Positions 1 to 7,656 of a stretch of DNA of 64,000 nt are shown in pieces; the stretch's first letter is position 1, and each line of letters begins with the position of its first letter. The stretch covers positions 434,001 to 498,000 of the forward strand of contig NZ_CP133038.1 in NCBI RefSeq assembly GCF_033060595.1, read 5' to 3'. A program made the translations under genes and the position numbers. The DNA is from Pyramidobacter sp. YE332. Its GTDB lineage: Bacteria; Synergistota; Synergistia; Synergistales; Dethiosulfovibrionaceae. Under the pieces are notes generated by a model. That model did not search any database. It saw only the letters and a program-made list of their open reading frames with translations, and had not been told where the DNA came from.

Positions 1-550
1 TCTCGTCGGCTTGGCTCCGAGGCTGGTCAACACGTATCCGCACGAGCTGGACGGCGGGCGGCGGCAGCGAATCGGCATCGCGCGGGCGCTGGCGCTGAAT
101 CCCAAGTTCGTCGTCTGCGACGAGCCGGTGTCCGCGCTGGACGTTTCCATCCAGGCTCAGATTTTGAACCTCATGCAGGATCTGCAGGACCGGCTGGGGC
201 TGACGTACCTGTTCATCACCCACGATCTTTCCGTGGTGAAGTTTTTTTCCGACGACATTATCGTGATGTATCTGGGGCAGATGGTGGAAAAGGCGCCTTC
301 CGACCTGCTTTTCAAAAATCCGTTGCATCCTTATACGAAAGCGCTGCTTTCGGCGATCCCTGTCGCCGATCCCGATCTGCCCATGCAGAGGATTGCCTTG
401 TCGGGAGAGATTTCTTCGCCTGTCAATCCGCCGAAGGGCTGCCGCTTCGCCAAACGCTGTCCGTATGCCGAAGCCGCTTGTACGTCTGGAGATCTGACGC
501 TGGCGGAAGTCGAAGCGAATCATTTCGTTAGCTGCGTTAAAGTTGAGTAA
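1..550 (+). CDS. peptide ABC transporter ATP-binding protein, C-terminal part (window-truncated)
   Basis: This is the C-terminal ~180 residues of an OppF/DppF-type ATPase; the reading frame is open to the window edge, so the start lies outside. Visible are the ABC signature region ([16 protein letters not shown]), Walker B ([12 protein letters not shown]), the H-loop (FITHDLSVV), and the C-terminal oligopeptide-transporter domain with its Cys-containing [14 protein letters not shown] segment. It would energise import of peptides or similar solutes together with permeases upstream of the window and the binding protein at 639. It closely resembles the complete paralogue at 32166-33176, so it probably serves a parallel transport system. 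Confidence 0.93.
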   Translation, partial: LVGLAPRLVNTYPHELDGGRRQRIGIARALALNPKFVVCDEPVSALDVSIQAQILNLMQDLQDRLGLTYLFITHDLSVVKFFSDDIIVMYLGQMVEKAPSDLLFKNPLHPYTKALLSAIPVADPDLPMQRIALSGEISSPVNPPKGCRFAKRCPYAEAACTSGDLTLAEVEANHFVSCVKVE

Positions 551-566
551 CATTTTCATTCAGGTT

Positions 567-585
567 AAAGGCCGTATCGGCTTTT
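567..585 (+). terminator. short hairpin between ATPase and binding-protein genes
   Basis: AAAGGCCG (567-574) pairs with CGGCTTTT (578-585) over a 3-nt loop and ends in a short U run. A second small hairpin (AAGCCG/CGGCTT) follows near 590-615. Read as a weak terminator or an mRNA-processing hairpin that would let the downstream binding protein be expressed at a different level. Confidence 0.35.
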
Positions 586-638
586 AATAAAGCCGTCAGC
601 CATAAGGTCCGGCTTAAAAATGAAAGGGGACGAAAAGA

Positions 639-2171
639 ATGAAGAACTTCAGCGGGAAACTTTTGGTTATCGCTCTTGGAGCGGTATTGGCCACGGCTTC
701 GGTGTTCTGCGCCGGCGCAGCGGCGGACGGAGCGGGGTACAAGGATACGATCGTTTGGGGACAGGGCGCCGACGTGACGTCCTTCGATCCGCACCAAGGC
801 AAGGAAACACCTGCGGTCACGGTCACCTGTCAGATTTTCGATACGCTGACGGCCGTCGATCCCGCAACCGGCGAAGTGAAGCCGCAGATCGCGGAAAGCT
901 GGGAACAGCTTGACGATACGACCTACGTCTTCCACATCAGGAAAGGGATCAAGTTCCACAACGGAAGCGAACTGACGGCCGCCGACGTCAAGTTCTCGCT
1001 CGACCGCGCCATCGCTTCCGCTTCCGTCTCTTACATCGTCGACTTCATCAAGGAAGTGAACGTGAAGGACGACTTTACGGTGCAAGTGGTCCTGCGCGCG
1101 CCGTACGCTCCCGCCCTGAGGAACCTTGCCGTTCCTTTCGCCGCGATCGTCTGCAAGGATGTCGTGGAGAAGGACGAGGAAGCTTTCAAGTTGCATCCCA
1201 TCGGTTCCGGGCCGTACAAGTTCGTCGAGTGGAAACCTGGCGATACGGTCAAGCTCGACGCCTTCGACGATTACATGGACGGCAGGCCGGCGACGCCTCA
1301 CCTTGTCATGAAAGTCGTTCCCGAGACGTCTCAGCGCTTGATCGCGCTCGAGACCGGCGATCTTGACATCTCCTACGATCTCGGCGTGAACGACGTCAAG
1401 AGAGGGCGCGACAACAAAGACCTTGTTATTTTGGAGGCCCCCAGCCTTTCCTGCTGGTACATCTCGATGAACATGAACAAGAAGCCTTTTGACGACCCGC
1501 GGGTGAGAGAAGCCGTTAATTATGCCATCGACCGTCAGCTCATCGTCGACACGATCATGTCCGGCAACGGGCAGGCCGCCGACGCCATCATCGCGCCGTC
1601 GGTCTTCGGATATTACCCTTCGGGCGTCTATGAATACAATCCGGAAAAGGCCAAGGCGCTCCTCAAGGACGCGGGATATGAAAACGGCTTCAAGACCACG
1701 CTCTGGGTCAACGACAACCAGTCCAGGATCGAGATCTGTCAGGCGGTCCAGGCCATGCTTTTGGATATCGGCATCGACTGCTCTGTCGAGGTCATGGAGT
1801 TCGGTTCGTTCATCCAGAAGACTACGGCTGGGGAACACGACATGGGCTTCTTCGGCTGGACGACCTCTACCCGCGACGCCGATTACACCTATTACTCACT
1901 TGAACATTCCAGCAAGCAGGGCGCTTCCGGCAACCGTTCGTTCGTCCACGATCCCGAGGTGGACAGGCTGGTCGAAAGCGGCAGAAGCATTTCCGATCCC
2001 GAGCAGAGGAGGACTATTTACAAAGACCTCGCGCTGCTGCTGAAAAAGATCAACAACAACGCGCCGATCTATTACTCCACCATCAACGTGGGCGCGCGGA
2101 AGGGAGTCGAAGGTTTCGTGATCGACCCGGTAGGTTATCACGAACTTAACGCCGTAAGAATTGCTCGATAA
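639..2171 (+). CDS. ABC transporter substrate-binding protein, peptide/SBP_bac_5 family
   Basis: Extracytoplasmic solute receptor of the DppA/OppA family (510 aa, normal length). An N-terminal signal peptide (about residues 1-27, ending near CAGAAA) precedes the mature domain. Family landmarks include the early FDPHQGKE segment, AESWEQLDDTTYVFHIRKGIKFHNG and the GSGPYKFVEW loop. No lipobox is obvious, so it is probably periplasmic. It follows a peptide-transporter ATPase and precedes two creatininase-like amidohydrolases. This suggests the imported ligand is an amide or peptide that those enzymes open; the ligand cannot be named from sequence. A shadow-free start at 639 follows an AAAGGGG-type Shine-Dalgarno. 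Confidence 0.93.
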   Translation: MKNFSGKLLVIALGAVLATASVFCAGAAADGAGYKDTIVWGQGADVTSFDPHQGKETPAVTVTCQIFDTLTAVDPATGEVKPQIAESWEQLDDTTYVFHIRKGIKFHNGSELTAADVKFSLDRAIASASVSYIVDFIKEVNVKDDFTVQVVLRAPYAPALRNLAVPFAAIVCKDVVEKDEEAFKLHPIGSGPYKFVEWKPGDTVKLDAFDDYMDGRPATPHLVMKVVPETSQRLIALETGDLDISYDLGVNDVKRGRDNKDLVILEAPSLSCWYISMNMNKKPFDDPRVREAVNYAIDRQLIVDTIMSGNGQAADAIIAPSVFGYYPSGVYEYNPEKAKALLKDAGYENGFKTTLWVNDNQSRIEICQAVQAMLLDIGIDCSVEVMEFGSFIQKTTAGEHDMGFFGWTTSTRDADYTYYSLEHSSKQGASGNRSFVHDPEVDRLVESGRSISDPEQRRTIYKDLALLLKKINNNAPIYYSTINVGARKGVEGFVIDPVGYHELNAVRIAR

Positions 2172-2260
2172 GATCGGACGATAACCGGGCGCAGCGTGTT
2201 TTGACGGGCCTGAAGGGCGTTCCGTTGCACGCTGCGCGCGCGGTTTTGCATATTGCGAGT

Positions 2261-2304
2261 GCGTCCCGTCTCCGGCGGAAGAGCGGGGAGACGGGACGCG
2301 ATTT
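2261..2304 (+). terminator. hairpin after the binding-protein gene
   Basis: GCGTCCCGTCTCC (2261-2273) pairs perfectly with GGAGACGGGACGC (2287-2299) and is followed by ATTTT. The weak U run and the close downstream gene suggest an intra-operon attenuator or transcript-stabilising hairpin more than a full stop. Confidence 0.55.
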
Positions 2305-2324
2305 TGGAGAAAGGAAGCGTCTGC

Positions 2325-3095
2325 ATGAGATTGGAACATATCGCCTGGCCCCGGGCGGAAAAATACTTTAAAGAGAACGACACCGTCCTCATCGCCGTGG
2401 GAAGCTGCGAATGCCACGGTCGGCACCTGCCCCTCGGCACGGACACGATCATTCCCAACAGGATCCTGGAGCTGATCGAGGAAAAAAGCGGCGTGTTGAT
2501 CGCCCCGACGATCCCCTACGGTTCCACCAGATCCCTGGCGTGCTATCCCGGCACCATCGACATCGGCGACGAACTGCTGTGCGGTTTGCTGGCGGCGGTG
2601 ATGGACAATTTTTACCGTCACGGAGCGAGACGGTTCGTGATCCTGAACGGACACGGCGGCAACATCAAGCCAATCGAAAACGTCGGTTTCGATTTCGAGA
2701 AGAGAGGCTGCCTCGTTGCGTTGCTCAACTGGTGGCTGATGGCGTGGGACATGAATCCCGCGTGGAAAGGCGGGCACGGCGGCGGCGAAGAGACGGCCGG
2801 CGTGATGGGCGTGGATCCTGATCTTGTAGATTGCAGCGAGATCGGCGGCCCGCTGGAATACATTCATCTTTCCGATCAATTCGAGACGACGGGCTTCCGG
2901 TCCGTCAAGTACAAAGGCGTCAATATCGAGATCCTCAGGCCCGTCGATCATGTGACCCCGAGCGGCGGCTGGATCGGCCCCGACCATCCTTCGACCGCGA
3001 CCGGGGAATGGGGCCGGGAAATGCTCCAAACCTGCGCCGATTACATCGTTGATTTCATGGAAGAGTTCAAAAAGCTTCCCCTTCCGGAAAAATAG
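2325..3095 (+). CDS. creatininase family protein (metal-dependent amidohydrolase)
   Basis: Cytoplasmic hydrolase of the creatininase/creatinine amidohydrolase superfamily, 256 aa. The binuclear metal site is recognisable: E29, H31 and D40 in the E-x-H-G-R-H-L-P-L-G-T-D motif, the NGHGGN loop near residue 108, and HGGGEET near 150. Members open cyclic or linear amides such as creatinine, or act in cofactor maturation (MftE-like), so the substrate is open. I chose the ATG at 2325 because it has GGAGAAAGG upstream and matches the N-terminus of the paralogue at 3223; a longer upstream frame lacks support. Tandem paralogue and an upstream peptide-type transporter imply a catabolic role. Confidence 0.88.
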   Translation: MRLEHIAWPRAEKYFKENDTVLIAVGSCECHGRHLPLGTDTIIPNRILELIEEKSGVLIAPTIPYGSTRSLACYPGTIDIGDELLCGLLAAVMDNFYRHGARRFVILNGHGGNIKPIENVGFDFEKRGCLVALLNWWLMAWDMNPAWKGGHGGGEETAGVMGVDPDLVDCSEIGGPLEYIHLSDQFETTGFRSVKYKGVNIEILRPVDHVTPSGGWIGPDHPSTATGEWGREMLQTCADYIVDFMEEFKKLPLPEK

Positions 3096-3136
3096 GATTT
3101 TGTCGGGAAGCCGGCGAGACGGCCGGCGCTCTTCAC

Positions 3137-3179
3137 AAAAAAAACGGAAGGCGCCCCTTCGGCAGAAGGGCGCCTTCCG
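3137..3179. terminator. hairpin between the tandem creatininase genes
   Basis: CGGAAGGCGCCCCTTC (3145-3160) pairs with GAAGGGCGCCTTCCG (3165-3179) with one bulged C. An A-run (3137-3144) lies upstream but no T-run follows, so it would terminate on the minus strand only; on the plus strand it may stabilise or separate the two messages. Confidence 0.4.
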
Positions 3180-3222
3180 CGGCGTGCGGACGTGACAATA
3201 ACCGAGAATAGAGGAAATCATC

Positions 3223-3981
3223 ATGAGACTGGAAAACATCACATGGCCCCGGGCCGAGCGCTATTTGAAAGAGGACGGTACGGTCATCATCGGCATCGGC
3301 AGCATCGAAAGCCATGGCCGGCACATGCCGCTGGGGACGGATACGCTGATCCCCGACAAACTCCTTGCCATGATCGAGGAAAAGACGGACGTGCTGATCG
3401 CGCCGACCATTCCCTACGGCGCGACGCAGTCCCTGAACGAGTACCCCGGTACGGTGGACATCGACAACGACGTCCTTTACAGGTACCTTCTCTGCGTCAT
3501 GGAGAGCCTGCGCCGCCACGGCGCCGGAAAGTTCCTGATCCTGAACGGCCACGGCGGCAACGTGAAACCCATTGAAAGAGCTGCCCTTGACATGGACAAG
3601 AAAGGCTGCCTCACGGCGGTGCTGAACTGGTGGCTGATGGCGTGGGACATGGAACCCGCCTGGAAGGGCGGCCACGGCGGCGGCGAAGAGACGGCCGCGA
3701 TTTTGGGCATCAACCCGGCCCTGGTCGATCGGAGCGAGATCGGCCCGGCGCTGAAACTTAACGACATCTCCGGCGCAATCAAAGCGACGGGATTTTACAG
3801 CGTCAGCTACAAGGGAGTGAGCTTCAACGTCCCCCGCCAGATCAGCAAGATCACCGACAGCGGCTGGATCGGCCCCGATCATCCCGGTACGGCCACGGAA
3901 GAATGGGGAAAGAAAATGCTGGCGGCCTGCGCCGATTACATCGCGGACCTAGCGGAGGAATTCAGAAAAGTCAAGGTGTGA
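3223..3981 (+). CDS. creatininase family protein, tandem paralogue
   Basis: A 252-aa paralogue of the preceding gene, similar along its whole length (both begin MRLE-x-I-x-WPRAE). Metal-binding signatures are intact: E29, H31, D40, the NGHGGN loop and HGGGEET. Conserved NWWLMAWDM and WIGPDHPGTA segments are shared with the neighbour. Tandem duplication with divergence suggests two related substrates or a hetero-oligomer; both ideas are inference. The start at 3223 follows AGAGGAAATC and is co-terminal with the paralogue's N-terminus. Confidence 0.88.
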   Translation: MRLENITWPRAERYLKEDGTVIIGIGSIESHGRHMPLGTDTLIPDKLLAMIEEKTDVLIAPTIPYGATQSLNEYPGTVDIDNDVLYRYLLCVMESLRRHGAGKFLILNGHGGNVKPIERAALDMDKKGCLTAVLNWWLMAWDMEPAWKGGHGGGEETAAILGINPALVDRSEIGPALKLNDISGAIKATGFYSVSYKGVSFNVPRQISKITDSGWIGPDHPGTATEEWGKKMLAACADYIADLAEEFRKVKV

Positions 3982-4029
3982 TCCCCGCGCCGACGCGGCC
4001 TGACTTTAATAACGAAGGAAGTGGCGAGC

Positions 4030-5046
4030 ATGAAACGAGCGAACGGCCTGTTCCCGCTGGAAGCGACCGTCGAAGAGGAGAACGGGCTTCTCGAAAGCCT
4101 GTGTCCCGAAGGAGGCCTGGCGTATCTCCTGTCCGGCCGGTGCGGGATCTATCACTGCCTGCTGGACATCGCGCGGTACGATAAAAAACGGGTGGCGTAC
4201 CTTCCTTTATATACCTGCGAGACCGTCGTGGCCCCCTTTGTCAAAGCTGGCTTTGCGCTGAAATTTTATCCGCTTGACCGGAACATGCGCCCCCTATTTT
4301 CCGAAGACGCGCTGGACGGCGTCAGCCTCGTTTCCGTTTGCGGCTATTACGGATTTTCCACCTTCGACAGGGATTTTGTGAGAAAGTGCAAGGCGCGCGG
4401 CCTCACCGTCATGGAAGACATGACGCATTCGGTCCTGTCCGCCGACGGACTTGACGAAAACTGCGATTACGCGGCGGGGAGCCTGCGCAAGTGGATGGGC
4501 GTCGCCTGCGGCGGCTTCGCGCTCAAGAGGCGGGGGCGGTTCGCCCGCGCGCCGATGCCGCCGCACCGGGAACATCTGAAGCTGAGATACGACGCCATAG
4601 AACGGGACGACATGGGACTCTTCTGGAAAGGGGAAATGATGCTGCGGCGGATCTTCGATGATTTCGGCAGCGACGATGAGTCGGTCTATCTGATGAAACA
4701 CGCCGATTTCCCATCGATTTGCAGAAAGCGGCGCGAGAACTACCGGACCCTTCTGGAAAACGTCAGGGAAAGCGAAAACCTCAAAGTCGTTTTCCCCGTT
4801 CTCGACGCCGGCGCCGTCCCCAGCCACTTCACGGTCTTCGCCGGCGAAAGGGAAAAAGTCCGGGCCGCCCTGCAGGCGCTGGACGTCAAGACTTCGGTCT
4901 ATTGGCCCCGGGGGCCTTTGATCGATCTGGACGGGCAGGAGGATACCCGCTACATATACGACCACGTGCTGAGCCTGCCCTGCGACCAGCGCTTTTCCAC
5001 GGAAGACATGAAATTCATCGCGGCGGCGCTGAATAGTTGCAGATAG
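4030..5046 (+). CDS. DegT/DnrJ-like PLP-dependent aminotransferase family protein
   Basis: A 338-aa protein with a fold-type I PLP layout like sugar aminotransferases (DegT/DnrJ/EryC1). Visible are SGRCGIYHCLLDIA near residue 35 (the helix cap that usually binds phosphate), ME-DMTHS (cofactor-ring region), and SLRKWMG, whose lysine is the probable Schiff-base residue. It is shorter than most DegT proteins (about 370-400 aa). It sits downstream of two creatininase genes, and the 3' end overlaps the convergent GntR gene by 32 bp. I chose ATG 4030 (preceded by GAAGGAAG) over GTG 4021. The substrate is unknown; a role in processing an amine released by the neighbours is speculative. Confidence 0.65.
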   Translation: MKRANGLFPLEATVEEENGLLESLCPEGGLAYLLSGRCGIYHCLLDIARYDKKRVAYLPLYTCETVVAPFVKAGFALKFYPLDRNMRPLFSEDALDGVSLVSVCGYYGFSTFDRDFVRKCKARGLTVMEDMTHSVLSADGLDENCDYAAGSLRKWMGVACGGFALKRRGRFARAPMPPHREHLKLRYDAIERDDMGLFWKGEMMLRRIFDDFGSDDESVYLMKHADFPSICRKRRENYRTLLENVRESENLKVVFPVLDAGAVPSHFTVFAGEREKVRAALQALDVKTSVYWPRGPLIDLDGQEDTRYIYDHVLSLPCDQRFSTEDMKFIAAALNSCR

Positions 5047-5755
5047 AGGCTTTCCTGGCTTCGTCCTCCAAATTTACGCGATAGATCTTTTCCCCAACGA
5101 TCAGGTAGTGCGCGTCGAGGCACAGGCAGGAATCTTTCAGATCGCCTTTCTTGAGAACCTCTAGGATGACCTTGTGGGCTTCGTAATTGTTCTTGTGGCC
5201 GACGGCGTACTTGTTGGCCGACGGCGCGTCGAAAACGTCCGCCCCCAGCTTGCGCGAATTCTTGACGGTCAAAAACATCGCGCCGTTGAGAGGGCTGAGC
5301 ATCTGCCACATCTTGGTCAGGCGCGACATCCGCCCCATGTCCACGATCTGGCGGTGGAACATCTCGTCGGCGGCGATGATCGCGGTCAGCGAATCGTCCT
5401 CGCAGGCCTTTTTCATCTGCCCCAGGGCGATCTCCATTTTCAGGACGGCCTCGTCGCTGCACTTCCCGCCGCACCGTTCCAGAGCGATCTTTTCAAGGCT
5501 CCCCCTCATGAAGAAAACTTCGTAAGCGTCTTTGGGCGAAAGGGTCGTGACCGAGCACCCCTTGTTGGTCTGATACTCCACAAGTCCTTCGAACGTCAGC
5601 GTCTTCAAGGCTTCGCGCACGGGGCCGCGGCTTACGCCCATTTCCCCGGCCACGTCCAGCTCCACGATCTTGTCGTTCGGCAGCAGCTCGCCGTTGAGGA
5701 TCTTGTTCCTCAGATAGATTTCGACTTTTTTCGATAAGGTGACTTTGGATTCCAT
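5015..5755 (-). CDS. GntR family transcriptional regulator, FadR/FCD subfamily
   Basis: A 246-aa regulator. The N-terminal winged helix (about residues 8-70) contains DKIVELDVAGEMGVSRGPVREALKTL, and the C-terminal FCD ligand domain has the family's metal-site pattern around ADEMFHRQIVD. FCD regulators usually respond to small carboxylates or amino acids. It is convergent with the cluster at 639-5046 and overlaps its last gene by 32 bp, so regulating that cluster is plausible but not shown. ATG 5755 is chosen since an AGAGAGG ribosome-binding site lies just upstream; the longer frame from 5779 has none. Confidence 0.9.
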   Translation of the reverse strand: MESKVTLSKKVEIYLRNKILNGELLPNDKIVELDVAGEMGVSRGPVREALKTLTFEGLVEYQTNKGCSVTTLSPKDAYEVFFMRGSLEKIALERCGGKCSDEAVLKMEIALGQMKKACEDDSLTAIIAADEMFHRQIVDMGRMSRLTKMWQMLSPLNGAMFLTVKNSRKLGADVFDAPSANKYAVGHKNNYEAHKVILEVLKKGDLKDSCLCLDAHYLIVGEKIYRVNLEDEARKASICNYSAPPR

Positions 5756-5771
5756 TCCGGCCTCTCTTGAA

Positions 5772-5849
5772 ATTGTCATTTTTTTTGCGGGATTGTTTGT
5801 AAGACGATCGCATTGTCATGAGTTTAGTTATTTTATGCATAATTGTCAA
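5772..5849 (-). promoter_or_regulatory. promoter of the GntR gene with three ATTGTCA-type repeats
   Basis: On the minus strand a consensus -35 TTGACA (5849-5844) and a -10 TAAACT (5826-5821) are separated by 17 bp. The octamer ATTGTCAT/A occurs three times in the same orientation (5772-5779, 5812-5819, 5842-5849), the last overlapping the -35 box. This is a plausible autoregulatory operator array. Confidence 0.5.
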
Positions 5850-6141
5850 TCGAAAAACTGTCCGAGCCTTGCCCGGATTTTCATGGAGAGGAAGCGAAGG
5901 GCGCGCGTTCGTTTTCCTCCATGACGCTCGTCGATCGGAGAAAAAAGCGGGAGCGAAAAGCTTCTTCGCGATGTTCCACGTGAAACGTTATGCCTCAAAC
6001 GTAGATTTTGTAACGGTTCTATTTATATACTTCAAAATTAATATGATAAATTCCCCTAAAAACTCGCCAGCCGCAAAGAAATGGGTCGACGCGCCTCTGG
6101 CCGCGGCGCTGCTTTTTTGACGGCCCTCTACGCGGGACATG
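5850..6141. other. intergenic region, no gene seen
   Basis: About 290 bases between the GntR promoter and the terminator at 6142. Apart from the parS-like site at 5972, it shows only AT-rich sequence (5995-6060) and short open frames without ribosome-binding sites or recognisable protein content. Confidence 0.5.
5972..5987. promoter_or_regulatory. parS-like chromosome partition site
   Basis: TGTTCCACGTGAAACG differs from the ParB-binding consensus TGTTNCACGTGAAACA only at the last base. It is intergenic, as known parS sites often are. Three further near-palindromic copies lie at 24901, 49406 and 55142. ParB would load here to organise origin segregation. Confidence 0.7.
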
Positions 6142-6197
6142 AAAAAATCGGGCGGAAGCCGGCGAAATCGTTCTCGTCGGCCTCCGCCCGATTTTTT
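6142..6197. terminator. bidirectional intrinsic terminator
   Basis: A long stem built from AATCGGGCGGAAGCCGGCG and CGTCGGCCTCCGCCCGATT is flanked by A6 on the left (6142-6147) and T6 on the right (6192-6197), so it can act on both strands. It ends the minus-strand ArsR-thioredoxin-permease operon. A further hairpin (CCGCGCCGG 6278-6286 with CCGGCGCGG 6298-6306) lies between it and the permease stop codon. Confidence 0.75.
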
Positions 6198-6341
6198 GTT
6201 GCAAAAATTTCGCCCGAAGCCCTCTGCGGCTCGCTTCGGAGATACGAACCGGCGAGAGCAGCGTCAGCCGCGTTGATCCGCGCCGGATTTCGACGTGCCG
6301 GCGCGGCATTTTCAACGCCGCTTTCTCATTGAAAGTCAGTA

Positions 6342-7337
6342 TCAGACGAACAGATTCCCGAACGCGTTGAAGCCGAAGCCGATCGCCATGATGCCCAGCG
6401 CGACGATGCCGGTGAAGACCGCCAGCAGCCTCGGCTTGACGGCCTGGCGCAGCATGACGAGCGACGGCAGCGACAGCGCCGTGACGGCCATCATGAACGA
6501 CAGCACCGTACCCAGCCCCGCGCCCTTGGCGTAAAGCGCCTCGGCGATCGGGATCGTGCCGAAGATGTCGGCGTACATGGGGATCCCCACGACGGTTGCC
6601 GCCACGACGGCGAGCGGATTGCCGCTGCCCAGCAGACTGACGACGAACTCGCGCGGCAGCCAGTTGTGGATCAGCGCGCCGATGCCGACGCCGATGAGAA
6701 TGTAGCGGAACACTTTTTTCAGCGTGAACAGCATCTGTCCCTTGGCGTAGGCGAGACGGTCGCGTACGCTCAGCTCCGGCGAGTCGAGGTCGGCGGCTCC
6801 GATCGACCTGACGAACGGTTCGACGTACTTTTCCATGCCCATACGGTCGAGCGCCGTGCCGCCGGCGACGGCCAGCGCGATGCCGACGGCCACGTAGGCG
6901 GCGGCAATGCGCGCGCCGAAGATGCTCGTCAGCAGGATCAGCGAGCCGAGATCGACGAGCGGCGACGAGATCAGGAACGAGAAGGTCACGCCCATGGGCA
7001 GTCCGGCGCTGGTGAAGCCGATGAACAACGGGATCGAAGAGCAGCTGCAAAACGGCGTTACCGTCCCCAGCAGGGCGCTGGCGGTGTTGGCCGCAAGGCC
7101 GTGCATGCGCCCGAGGATCCTTTTGGTGCGTTCGGGCGGGAAATAGCTCTGGATATAGGAAATGACGAAGATCAATATCGAGAGCAGAATGACGATCTTG
7201 GTCACGTCGAAGAAAAAGAACTGCAAACTGCCGCCCAGCCGCGTGGATGTGTCCACGCCGCAGGCCGTCAGCGCCCGGCTGGCGAGGTCGTTGAGCCAGC
7301 GCATGGCGAGAATCTGGTGCTGAATGAAATCCCACAT
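6342..7337 (-). CDS. UPF0718/ArsP-type permease
   Basis: A 331-aa inner-membrane protein with about eight hydrophobic segments. The family hallmark GTVTPFCSCSSIPLFIGF is present near residue 95, with its clustered cysteines, and a second half-repeat (AATVVGIPMYADIFGTIPIAE) follows near residue 250. The family (PF03773) includes ArsP, which exports trivalent organoarsenicals, and uncharacterised YraQ-like permeases. It is the third gene of a minus-strand operon with an ArsR regulator and a mini-thioredoxin, which supports a metal or metalloid detoxification role. The exact substrate cannot be told from sequence. Confidence 0.88.
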   Translation of the reverse strand: MWDFIQHQILAMRWLNDLASRALTACGVDTSTRLGGSLQFFFFDVTKIVILLSILIFVISYIQSYFPPERTKRILGRMHGLAANTASALLGTVTPFCSCSSIPLFIGFTSAGLPMGVTFSFLISSPLVDLGSLILLTSIFGARIAAAYVAVGIALAVAGGTALDRMGMEKYVEPFVRSIGAADLDSPELSVRDRLAYAKGQMLFTLKKVFRYILIGVGIGALIHNWLPREFVVSLLGSGNPLAVVAATVVGIPMYADIFGTIPIAEALYAKGAGLGTVLSFMMAVTALSLPSLVMLRQAVKPRLLAVFTGIVALGIMAIGFGFNAFGNLFV

Positions 7338-7360
7338 GGGAAAAGAAACATCCTTTCATG

Positions 7361-7404
7361 ACGTGAAGGGGCGGCGCGGAAAACGAAGCGCCGCCCCTTC
7401 ATGT
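7361..7404. other. strong hairpin between thioredoxin and permease genes
   Basis: ACGTGAAGGGGCGGCGC (7361-7377) pairs with GCGCCGCCCCTTCATGT (7388-7404). There is no U tract on either side. Within the minus-strand operon it may be an mRNA-stability or partial-attenuation element. Confidence 0.5.
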
Positions 7405-7413
7405 AAAACCGCG

Positions 7414-7656
7414 TTATCTGTATTTTTCCAGCAGCGCGGCGCAGGCCGCCGCGCTGGGGACGGAGCCTGCCAGAACGACCTTGCCGTCCACCGCGACCGC
7501 CGGCGTGCCGATGATGCCCATGGCCGTCATCTTTTTCAGATCGCCGACGAACTCGATCTGGGCGTCGAGCCCCAGCCGCGCTGCCGCCTTGCGCACGTTG
7601 TTCTCTGTCTCATGGCAACGGGCGCAGCCCATACCGAATATCTGGATCAGTTTCAT
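7414..7656 (-). CDS. thioredoxin-like small redox protein (mini-thioredoxin)
   Basis: An 80-aa protein of the redox-active disulfide protein 2 / TM0996-like thioredoxin family. The active site is C11-A-R-C14 within FGMGCARCHE, and the cis-proline loop is GIIGTPAVAVDGKVV near residue 50. It probably reduces or shuttles thiols in the cytoplasm. Its ATG overlaps the ArsR stop as ATGA, so the two are translationally coupled. Such proteins commonly accompany UPF0718 permeases and ArsR regulators, which suggests a joint metalloid or thiol-stress function. Confidence 0.88.
   Translation of the reverse strand: MKLIQIFGMGCARCHETENNVRKAAARLGLDAQIEFVGDLKKMTAMGIIGTPAVAVDGKVVLAGSVPSAAACAALLEKYR

Noticed and set aside
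537-1838. Long minus-strand open frame (433 codons) opposite the binding-protein gene
   Set aside because: It is the antisense shadow of a GC-rich coding sequence. The plus strand has a signal peptide and family motifs, and the shadow is Arg/Asp/His-rich without recognisable domains. The same reasoning removes the other large antisense frames, for example 1896-3242, 25285-27378, 27114-29195 and 55088-57034.
3145-3179. Main plus-strand terminator between the two creatininase genes
   Set aside because: There is no T run on the plus strand; only the minus-strand reading has one, so it was kept as a hairpin of uncertain role.
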